Positions 55,138-64,000 of a stretch of DNA of 64,000 bases are shown one piece after another. Position numbers and translations under genes: made by a program. Every line of letters starts with the position of its first letter. The stretch's first letter is position 1. Source of the stretch: Cordilura impudica (lineage: Eukaryota; Arthropoda; Insecta; Diptera; Scathophagidae); assembly GCA_963682025.1 (NCBI GenBank), contig OY821521.1:102053111-102117110 (forward strand), read 5' to 3'. Below the pieces are notes generated by a model. It saw nothing but the letters and a program-made list of their open reading frames with translations, did not search any database and was not told the DNA's origin.

Positions 55138-55818
55138 TTTAAAGTACTTTTTCATTACACTAACAATAAGTTACACTTTATTTCATATAGTTAAAAAATT
55201 TTCTTGATTTAAAAATTTATATATTTTGTAAATTTACAATAAAAATTGTTATATTTCATAAATTTACCATAAAAATTGATATAGAAATATTTAAAAAGAC
55301 AATAAAAAAATTTAACTAATGCAAAAACATACGAGTTTTTCATTGAAACTTCTCTATCTTGAACCAATATAAGGTAACTTTTACGTTCGCTGCTTAATAA
55401 ATTATATTTTAACTCGGGATCTTTCAAAAAAAAAAAAAAAAACAGCCTTTGGCCCTTGTGCACATTAGGACTAAATAGTTTACGGGGGCCAAAGTTTGGC
55501 ATTTTCTGAAAAAAATAACTTAAAAAATTGTTAAAAAGTATTAGTTGTAAAATTAACTGAAAAAATAAGACGCTATATTTAAAAAAAAACCTTTTTTTAC
55601 CTTTTAACACTTCACTTTTGTACTAAAATTCAACTACAAATGAAAATGTATTTTAAACCCTCCGTAACTTTTTTTATTTTCGGTCGAGAATTACGTTTTA
55701 TGGCAAAACTTAAAGGCTAAATTCTCAATCCTACCAAACAAAAAACCGCATATCAAAATTCCAATCCATTCAAAAGTTATAGATTTTTGACCGCCTTCTC
55801 GTCAAATAGTCCACTGTG

Positions 55819-55823
55819 CGGCG
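55819..55823 (+). other. target-site duplication CGGCG, right
   Basis: Follows the right heptamer directly; pairs with TGGCG at 52079-52083. Confidence 0.7.
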
Positions 55824-56599
55824 TTTTGTATAATTAAACCATTCAAGTGTTGATCTAGTGTAATTTATCGTTGCCAAAACTGCTCAAAATATTGGTGGAG
55901 TATCGTGTTTCTAACTCCTGTGCAATAATCTTTACTGAATACATTCTTTAATAAAGGTGTCTTTGTTTAAAGAACTTTTTATACCAAATAAATAATTTTG
56001 TGAATCGCTTAGAAAAACAAATTCTTTTTCCAAATGCATCCATTTCTTCGCACTTTGCTTTTTTATATTGTTTATTGTGCAGGATTTTTAGCTACAATTT
56101 TATTTCGAGTGAAACACGTTTGTTTAAAGGTTCTAATATTAAGTTGATTTATTAATTGTATTCAAATTATATTAACGCATATTTATAAATAAATCTTAAA
56201 CTTCCGTATTATGCGTTCACTCTTACGAATATATAATGAAGTTATTCTTGTTTGTCTGTTTCAAAACTACATAAGCTCTATTTGTTTATCAGCTTCCACT
56301 AATCTTCAGTTAATTTAAAGATCTGTCTGCCACATTACCCATCTAATAAAATAAAGACAAAGCCTACTGTGTCCATTCGTTACTTAAATCCAAAGTAAGT
56401 CTATTAACATTCCACATTTTTCAATTATATTCCTAGGAATTGTGATGTCTCGTTGCTGACATTATCATTCATTGCCCATTACGATACATTTTTTTCAGTA
56501 AGTCAGCATGTACTGTTTTTAAAATTTTATTGCTCCCTCCTTTGCCCCGTCCCTGTTCCTCAATGCTATTTGGCAGTCATGTTTCAGTTTATAATCACT
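55824..56599. other. unassigned AT-rich stretch
   Basis: No gene or repeat recognised. Confidence 0.3.
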
Positions 56600-57097
56600 T
56601 TAAATGTGCTATTACACGATGTGTTTTTACATATGTACTGTCAGTTTTTTTTATCCATATGAAATTCCGCATGTCTGTCAAAATTGTCTTTTGCATACGA
56701 TTCATAATTTTTGCTATCACACGTGCATATGTATTTCCGTATGACATAACCTCTAAATGTAAACAACAGCTGATTTAATTTGTGAATTTACAAAAATTTA
56801 TTGTTAAAAAAAAGTTATATATTTTTTAATTGTTAATTAATATTAAACAATTTATTTTTCTTTCAATATTAATCTTTATAATTTACTCTGTTTTTCTTTC
56901 GCCACTAGCAGTGTTGTATTTTCATATGTTTGTCATACAAAAATAGAACCTGTTCTAATTGAAAAATGTTCATGTGACTTTGCTCATGTATTGTACATAA
57001 ACAATGTTTCATATGTATCACACGATGTGTACAACTTTTGTTGTGGAAAAATTTGACAGTACATATGCAAAAAACATATCATGTATTAGCACCTTAA
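56600..57097 (+). mobile_element. piggyBac-type MITE (TTAA), copy 2
   Basis: TTAA at 56600-56603 and 57094-57097. Just inside are inverted repeats of about 37 bp: GTGCTATTACACGATGTG at the left and GTGCTAATACATGATATG read inward from the right, both followed by T(n) and CATATGTACTGTC. Inverse of 32242-32727 with the same TTAA bracketing. ORF 56530-56778 is an artefact of the repeat. Confidence 0.8.
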
Positions 57098-58840
57098 CTC
57101 CCATTTAGGTGTTTTTTTTTTCCAAATATTTCAAGGAAAGATTAGGTTTTTTTACAAAATATTTCCTTAACACTTTTGATAATTTTTCGATCAATAAATG
57201 CAGAAAGTCGACTAATTCAGATTTTGTTCAGCAAAACGGTTGAAATCATTTCCATTTGTACCCGGTACGTATTGAAGTCATGCAACAGCAAATACGAGAT
57301 GGTTCATAATTTTTTTATTTTATTTATTTTTTTTTTTAATTTTTGAAGTTATTGTTATGCCCAGATTGGTTTCAATTCATGAGGGATTACAGAATTCGAA
57401 AAGTAACGGCCGTTTTACAGTTTTTTTTTTCAACTCTTTTTCGTTTACACCCTTAAATATTTTCTATTTAATTTAAACAGAAAAGTGTTGACTTTTTCCA
57501 TAAATAACTGTATTTTTTTAGATAAAAAATGTTAAGAAATTCCATCTGTGTGAAGTCAAGTTGTTGAGAAGAAACGAAAAAGCTACACTTCATAGGATTC
57601 AAAGACAGCAACATCTTCGTCTGCATATAGTCAAAAGCAATTAGAACAATGTTATGGAAGTAACCCTTGAGAAAATAACGTTCGTTGTTTAGTTTATTAC
57701 TGCATGCTGTTGCCGTTTCATCCTCCCCCTCCTACTCCTCAATTGACCATTTACGGCTAAATCTGGTAACACAATAGGATTATTATAGTAGACAACTTTA
57801 AAAAGAAAAAAGTAGTTTTTAATAACTCAATTTGTTGAACTCGAGTTAAGTTGGATTGCGTTCAGTTGAGTTGTGTAAAATTTAGAATTCCTATTTAATT
57901 AGTTTATCTGTTGCTGCACGTTTTATACTAAAAAATCACGTTTCCTGGAAGAGCAAAAAGCACATATTTAAAAAAAAACAAATCAAATGAGTTGTTAACA
58001 TTTTTATTTGTGTAATTTAATAAAGCCTTAGACTAAAATCGACTAATTGGATTGACTTTAATTGCTGCGCATTCACCTTTTTTTTGGTTAGTTCACTTCA
58101 AAATATTCAAAGACCTTTTTAAAGATAAACACATATTATTATGGAAAAGGTAAACAAATTTATTTTACCTATTATACCATTACATACCCTACATATTTAT
58201 GTTTTATCATACCTAAATTTAAACAATAGCATCCATTCGGAATATTTAAGAGCATCACATTATAATAAGTAATATGTTTTAAATATATTTCATTTGAAGT
58301 CAAACTCTGATAAATACATGCATATGAAGGGTGTTTTAAATTCTGGTGAGATCTTATTTTATCTTTAACCAATAACTAGCAAGGTTTTTTTTTATAACAA
58401 GTTAATGAAGAATCAGAACTACTGAGTTTTTTATACTCATAAATTTATACACATTCTGGATGTAAAAATTTTTATGTCTTATAAAAAAAACTGCCTTAAG
58501 CATTGGTAGAGGACTGTATGTTATTATTATTAGTTATGTTTTTTTTTAGTTCTTTGTGATTTTTCCCTTATGATTTGTTTACAAAAAAAAAAAAAAAAAA
58601 AAAAAATGGGCAGAAAAATATCCATTGTGTGTGAATGTTTTGGCAGAATTATGTCTGATTGCAGTGCAATGTTATAATTTTTACTCTTAGATATTTCAGA
58701 GGTCCACAGTACATAATTACATGATTCAGAATAACAAATCTATATTTAATAATGTTGCAATATGCCACTGCCACTTGATACTGTAGACAATATTTCACTA
58801 CAATAAAGGAAATATATACTTATTATTACTTAAGAAAAAA
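57098..58840. other. unassigned AT-rich stretch
   Basis: No gene recognised. A 26-bp poly-A run lies at about 58581-58606, possibly a retroposed tail, but no LINE or SINE body precedes it recognisably. Confidence 0.3.
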
Positions 58841-58845
58841 CTTGA

Positions 58846-59085
58846 TTGATTTCCGCCAACATGGAATTGTGTTTTATAATATCCCAGCAAAATATTTTCA
58901 AATATTCAATTCGTTACTTTAATAAATTATTTCGATACACTCATTTTTCGAAGAATGTTTTTCCAGTTATTGCACCAATTTCTAAAAATAATAAGAATAC
59001 TCAAAACTTTAAAATAGTCTCTGGATTTAGTCATTATCTTATTAAAGATATTGTTGAAATCATCCAATTTGTGAAGTAATATTCG
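58846..59085 (+). pseudogene. possible LINE reverse-transcriptase N-terminal fragment
   Basis: One open frame reads YFNKLFRYTHFSKNVFPVI, then APISKNNKNTQNFKIVSGFS, then IKDIVEIIQF. This fits the RT region with pattern FPxxWKxxxVxPIxKxxNPxxxxxYRPISxLxxLSKxxExxI. The NYRPI core is not preserved, so this is a weak match. Confidence 0.4.
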
Positions 59086-59279
59086 CCAAAGTTAAATTCA
59101 ACCTCGTTATATTAATCGATATATATTGTAATGTATTTAAGTTTTAATCGGTTTATAATCTAATCGGTTTATATGTCAAATATTTAATAATTTTTAATAA
59201 GTTTAGTGAGATTAGCAAAAACTATAAAGAGAAATATGATAGGAAAACCTAAAAGTGCCTAATATAAATTAACAGAATT

Positions 59280-59425
59280 AAGACCGATCACAGGATACCC
59301 TATAACATGCGTTTAGAATGAACTATATTCATATTTACGACCTGTACTCTTATTACAAAGTTTACACGGACACACAGACAGATGGTAGAACGGACATAAC
59401 CAAATCGACCCCGAAGGTGACCGAG
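59280..59425 (+). repeat. DINE-like repeat, internally deleted copy H
   Basis: The 5' block GACCGATCACAGGATACCC joins directly to the 3' block TTCATATTTACGACCTGTA, followed by ACACAGACAGATGG and CGGACATAACC. Confidence 0.6.
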
Positions 59426-59725
59426 GAAATTGGTAAAAATAAAGCTAAACAACTTTAAAGGGTGCTCGTATGGGACGATGAATCTCATATCCAGGCAGAT
59501 GTTTAGCAACTTCCAGGAAAAAAAATTATACAGGTTATATTTGGGAATGTGTAGAAAGTATACGCAAGTACAAAAAGTGAATAAGTCTGCCAAAGATATT
59601 TGAATAAAGCATGCAATTTGTAGTTGTCGGCGATTCTTGAAATTTTCGCTTAAAAAAATTTTGGTTAACTTGTCAGTTCGTGGTACTACTATAATTTTAA
59701 CTGTTATTAGCTTTTAGGTTATAAA

Positions 59726-60056
59726 CGGAGTTCAGAAAAAAGCACACACTGAATAAAAAACTGGTACTTATATGTTAACAAACATAGCTCGGACCAACAA
59801 ACACATATTTTTATTTTCATATCATTTATGTGTGTTTCTAAATTTTGTACGGTGCCCAACACAATCATGACTGTGTTTCGTTTTAATATTTCGTTATCTA
59901 CACGAACATTTTTCTAAAACGTATTTTTTGTTTCGAACACACATAAACCACACAGATTCGAGTGTAGTTTTATTTTAAGTTCGTTTTCTTGCACGTGTAC
60001 TGATAAAAAAAACAGAACATCTTCTTCAACGCGTACATCTAAAAATTAAAGCATAA
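59726..60056 (+). repeat. single arm of the foldback element of 28875-29645
   Basis: Direct-orientation match to 28878-29165: CACACTGAATAAAAAACT, TTTCTAAATTTTGTACGGTG, AATCATGACTGTGTTTCG, CACACAGATTCGAGTGT, CAACGCGTACATCTAAAAAT. No second arm nearby. Confidence 0.75.
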
Positions 60057-60059
60057 TCC

Positions 60060-61140
60060 ATGTGTGTTATGTGTGTATTTTCTGAACCTTGGTTATAAAC
60101 AAAATTTATATAAAGTTAAGTTTGAAGAGTATATTCGTAGATTAATGAAATGGGCAGCGTTTTCTCATGCCATAAATTTTATGCTTAATCAAAAGCCTTT
60201 AGATACATCTGCCTCTGCTCTTGAATTTTTGCTTTACATTCATTTAAATAAAAATATTTTACCCTGCTTTAATTAATAACCAAGGATTGTGCACATAAAA
60301 TATACAACATAAATAAATCGTAATAAAGAAATATCCGATTTTAAAAAATTACAACTAATTCGCATCTCTTCATACGAAATTGATATTATTATTTTTGTAG
60401 CTTTCAATGGCCTAATTACTGTAATTACACGATGCAGTGCCAGGCTGAAAAATGTTAATGCCATATGGTGCTTTCGGAATGGAAGTGCAAGCATTCTTTA
60501 ATGTACAAATCGGTAATAATCATACCCGTTGTCCCATACGAACTGGTTCATTTTTCACAACTACAGCAAGACTTGCTAGCGTCAGAAATCGCCAAGAGCA
60601 TTGTTTTGTCATCCATAATGTAGTATTGACACTTGAATTAATTTTAAGTTTTTGGCACGTTCTTTTGCCACCTTATTTACACGATTTGTGTCTTCATTCT
60701 TCTTACGAAATACTCCGACTGATTTTTTGTTTCTCTTTACAATAAGATATTCGTTATAAATATTTATAAATCGGAAAATCATAAGCGATTATTATAAAAG
60801 CCCTTTTCGAATTTTTATTAAATATTCTTGTTATTTTTAGTAAAATAATTATCTATAGTAATATACGGAAAACATATTTCATTATATTTTGGAAAAAAAA
60901 TTTTTTATTTAAAAAATCTATACTAATTTACATTTTTTCAGTAATAACATAGACTTGTTATTACGTAATTATTGCACAAGAGGAATTTTTGAATACGGCT
61001 GACTCAACTTTATTTATGTTTGAAGCAATAGTAATATTAGTCAAAATCCCTATACAGGTGAAAAATTTGCGAATTATGGAAACACTACTTTTAATATACT
61101 TAATTTTCATTCAAAATCACAAAGCTTCCAGAATAGGGCT
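60060..61140. other. unassigned stretch with unrecognised ORFs
   Basis: ORF 60064-60276 (+, 70 codons) is continuous and gene-like in composition (MKWAAFSHAINFMLNQKPLD, then ALEFLLYIHLNKNIL). ORF 60452-60745 (+) overlaps ORF 60273-60494 (-). No family recognised. These could be remains of a transposon or an exon. Confidence 0.3.
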
Positions 61141-61245
61141 GCATATCAGCAAGCTGCTTTATTATTTTTTTTTTAATTAATCAACACTCAGGGGATGCCC
61201 CCTACAGATGCAGTGCATTGTGTTGATCTCAGGCAAATAGCTTAA
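61140..61245 (-). repeat. LINE 3'-tail-like fragment
   Basis: Minus strand CCTGAGATCAACACAATGCA resembles the LINE 3' region at about 52024-52046 (CCTGAGATCAATACAATGCA). It is followed by an A-rich run inverted at 61168-61178. Confidence 0.4.
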
Positions 61246-61284
61246 GGAGGAAAGAGGGAGTAGTGTGTTCATTTTTATTTATTT

Positions 61285-61645
61285 ATTTTTTTGATGTGTA
61301 AACATCTATACGCGCAGGGGGGAAATTTCTATTTCACAATACAATCACAAAAACAGCGTAACTCATATCGGTGTGAGCTGAAGCAGATAACGCTGTGTGA
61401 CTTATGATTGTATTGGTGAAAAAATTATGATATAAAATTGTTTTTTTATGCCACTTTTTTAAAAGCGTCATCTATGTATCACTTATATATGTTTATATTA
61501 GGATATTTTTAACGTTTTACAGCAAACGGTTGTTGAATTAGCTGAAACAGTTTTTGCTATAAGTGATACATAGGTGACGCTTTCTGTTTGATTTTAAAAA
61601 ATGACATAAAAAAATATTTAATTACTAGATGTTTACACATCTTCC
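61285..61645. repeat. ~360-bp foldback repeat with three nested hairpins
   Basis: Outer pair: GATGTGTAAACATCT (61293-61307) with AGATGTTTACACATC (about 61628-61642). Second pair: GCGTCATCTATGTATCACTTA (split 61466 on) with TAAGTGATACATAGGTGACGC (about 61558-61580). Third: TTCACAATACAATCAC (about 61334) with GATTGTATTGGTGAAA (about 61407-61422). Looks like a MITE or overlapping MITEs. No coding sequence. Confidence 0.65.
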
Positions 61646-61763
61646 CTGTGATCGGACTCACATGATTTTTTTTTTTTTTGTAGCGACAGACCAAAGCCTC
61701 TGGTGCGAATCGTTGCACTTATGATTGTATGGTCGATGTTGTTCTATTCAAATTAAAACTTTT

Positions 61764-64000
61764 TATACCCTCCACTCCAGTGTGCAGAGGGTATATATAA
61801 GTTTGTCATTCCGTTTGTAATAATTAGAAAAAAAATTCTGGACCCCATAAAATATATATATTTGTGATCCTTATAACAAGCGAAGTTGATGTAGCGATGT
61901 CCGTCTGTCCGTCTGTCCGTCTGTCCGGCTGTCCGTCTGTCCGTCTGTCCGTCTGTGGAAATCACGATGACGGCTTCAATCGGATAGCTAGGGTGCTCCT
62001 TGGTATAAAAAATGATTCACTAACATCCTGAGAAGTTTGCTATTTAAAATCGTCCAAATCGGTTAATCTGGTCCCGAGAATTGAGCGAAGAATTAAAAAG
62101 TCATGAGAAAATATGATTTGAATATGTGTTCTTGTGATAACGCCCTCAATAGGGCAGATAGGGCGCTTGTTTTTAGTGAGAATGATTCACTAACATCTTG
62201 AGAAGGTTCCTGTTTTTAAATCATGACAATAGGTTTCATAGGTGCCGAGAAATCACTGAAAAGGTAAAAAAAATATGACGTTTTCCTATATTGTTTTCCT
62301 AAATTTTGTATTTTGTCATAGCTGTGCATGTTGTTTTTGTGGTCGTTGTGTTAATAAGATAACAATTGATCAATATCAATATTTTTTGGTGTAATATTTA
62401 AGTTAATTAATTAATAAAAGAAACTATATAAAATCAATATCAATATTCTGCGATTTTTATAACATAACAAAATGTTACAAATTGATACATACTACTGTTG
62501 CCAATATCAAAATACTATAAATAATATTCATATATTCTGTATATGTATATCCATAATAAGCGCATATTAAAATAAATCGGTATTTTATTTTATTTTTACA
62601 AAATTCTGAAATTTTTAGAGTTGAAAAAATAGTATGGTTTTAAGAGTTGTATTTTTAGTACATGTATAAACCCTGCATACTTGCTTTCAAAAGTAGTAGG
62701 TAGGTAAGCCATAAAATATTTATTTAACCTGTAAAAAAAATTGTTGTTTAGAAAAATACTATTTTTTGTCAGATGTTAATTACAATAAATTTTTAAACTT
62801 TGTTATTTAATGTCGGAACGGAGGCAAACGCCATTTCCAAAATTTTGTTTCAACAGTTATCCACATTAAGAATAACCGCGGAGCTCAGCTCAATCAATGT
62901 GCAATGATCGAGCCTTGCCCTGGGAAACATGCGTTTATGCCTTTCTTAATACAAACGCCATTCCCAACTACCAAAAATTTTTGACACGAGCTATTCACAT
63001 TATGAATAGCCGCGGAGCTCAACTCAATCATAGTGCAATGATGAAGCTTCGCCCTGGGAAACATATATTCATGCTTTTCTTAGCACAAACCGAACTTCTT
63101 ATGGCACATTAAAAATAAACTAATTGAGAAGTACAATTCATCATTACGGTGTATTATAATACTATTTTCTTATTTTACTAGTAGCTAGTAAACAAAGTGA
63201 CCGTGTCATTGTGAACGAAATAGAATTGAAATTGTGTGCAGATTTGTTTTACTTAAAAAACCTGTTTCTACAGATAGTGAATAAAATCCCAGTAAGCATT
63301 TTATGCAATAAATGATCATGTAGAGTCTTTTTGACTCATATGTGCTATTAAAACAGTTATAAATGCGCCCTTTTGCTGATCACAAAATATTCTTTTGTTG
63401 GGATTAAATATTACCTTACCCGCTCTTGAGAGTCCTTTTTATCCGCTTTTCTAATTAGTTTCGACTCATTTTTGAGTCTTATTTAATGTAATTTTTCTCT
63501 AAATCACTTTCTAAGAGAAAGCAAAAATCATTATCTAGTCTTTGTCTAATAGCGCATGTGATTAAGCAGTTTTTAATCATCAAAAGTGCTCGAAGAAGAC
63601 ACAGTAAGGTAATTTTTGTTAAAACAATCTTCGAAATGATGACTGGGATATCGTATATTTTTGTTAACACACAAACATATGCATAGCAGCACGAGTAAAC
63701 CGAACTCAAATTGGCTTCTTATATGTATACAGCCGAACAAAAATGAAAATACTCACCAAAGAGTAAAGTAAGCAACAATTTCATTCAGTCTTATGGAAGC
63801 TTTTGGACAAAGCAGGTCTATGTCGCGTTGTCTTGTGAATTTTTACATTGTTTTTTAATAGGTACTAGTGATGCCAGGAGATTTTTTCAGAAATCTCTAC
63901 GCTTATAAAAAAAATTCCCGTTTTTCCCTACACTACTTTTTTTAAAATTTATTTTTAATTTGTACATTTTGAATTTCAATTATGTAAAAATAAAAAATAA
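61764..64000 (-). repeat. right arm of the >2.2-kb inverted repeat (runs off window end)
   Basis: Inverse of 32866-35078, nearly identical along its whole length. It begins at 61764 with TTTTTATACCCTCCACTCC (the 3' hairpin end) and continues to the last base of the window. ORFs 61753-61965 and 62897-63112 are counterparts of those in the left arm. The 15-bp TTCTCACTAAAAAC segment near 62173-62190 is missing from the left arm. Confidence 0.85.

Larger units (their letters stand above)
52084..55818 (+). mobile_element. Transib-2: near-complete RAG1-like DNA transposon
   Basis: Left end CACTGTGGACCATATTTTC and, read inward from 55818, right end CACAGTGGACTATTTGACG. Both continue with AGAAGGCGG(C/T)CAAAAAT. 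Heptamer, a 23-nt spacer (GAC...GGYC) and then AAAAATAAT or AAAAATCTA mirror a 23-spacer recombination signal. Length is 3735 bp. A 5' untranslated region of about 1.1 kb with an inserted DINE fragment precedes the transposase (53213-55137), and about 680 bp follows. Inverted-repeat ends, 5-bp duplication and transposase agree with each other, which is why confidence is high. It lies just after the LINE tail ending near 52070. Confidence 0.9.

Noticed and set aside
32866..64000. Whole interval as a giant Polinton/Maverick-type element with long terminal inverted repeats
   Set aside because: No polymerase B, integrase, ATPase or capsid-like genes lie between the arms; the arms have DINE-like 3' ends, which face each other across the interval, and the intervening DNA is a mix of unrelated relics.

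Overview
The window looks like repeat-dominated, AT-rich intergenic or intronic DNA from an insect, most likely a higher fly (Diptera, perhaps a calyptrate such as a blowfly or house-fly relative). The evidence is indirect: very low GC, no operon structure, many stop-ridden transposon relics, and many copies of DINE-1/mini-me-like repeats that carry both (TA)n and (GACR)n simple repeats, an arrangement typical of dipteran genomes. No complete host protein gene is visible. The only candidate host coding piece is one 51-codon terminal-exon-like stretch at 28619-28774 that ends in a double cysteine.

The most striking content is two elements of the Transib/RAG1-like DNA transposon class. Transib-2 (52084-55818) can be delimited to the base. 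Its inverted ends begin with the heptamers CACTGTG and CACAGTG, each followed by a 23-nt spacer and an A-rich stretch, as in a 23-spacer recombination signal. It is flanked by TGGCG/CGGCG, a GC-rich 5-bp target duplication with one mismatch. Its transposase (53213-55137) is broken by three frame changes but keeps all three aligned acidic positions and a CxxC. Transib-1 (6307-10123) has an exact CATCG target duplication, CACAGTG at both ends and a more damaged transposase on the minus strand. It carries a hAT remnant that in turn carries a 222-bp TA-flanked MITE, and it sits beside a Tc1-like remnant, giving a nest several levels deep.

Layout: 1-5.7 kb, DINE-like repeats, one Tc1 relic and one tRNA-derived SINE. 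5.8-10.15 kb, the Tc1/Transib-1/hAT/MITE nest. 12.5-14.2 kb, DINE copies between stretches of a TTCTGAAAT-type repeat. 16.2-18.7 kb, a DINE-like repeat and an internally deleted R1-like LINE. 20.3-21.9 kb, a mariner with TIRs and TA duplications. 23.3-24.1 kb, a Helitron-like end and a LINE piece. 28-30.3 kb, Helitron helicase remains, the possible exon and a foldback element. 31-35 kb, a hAT element with a perfect 8-bp duplication, a TTAA MITE and one arm of a >2.2-kb near-identical inverted repeat whose other arm fills 61.76-64 kb. 37-43 kb, LINE, Tc1, DINE and Helitron pieces and a 23-unit 21-bp minisatellite that is open on both strands. 43.7 kb, a second SINE. 46-52 kb, mariner, Tc1 and three LINE relics, one LINE apparently inserted into another. 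52-56 kb, Transib-2. 56.6-61.7 kb, a second TTAA MITE, a LINE fragment, half a foldback element and a triple-hairpin repeat.

There is no pathway or operon to interpret. The sequence records repeated rounds of transposition by Transib, hAT, Tc1/mariner, piggyBac-type MITE, Helitron/Helentron and LINE elements, with relative ages partly readable from nesting.
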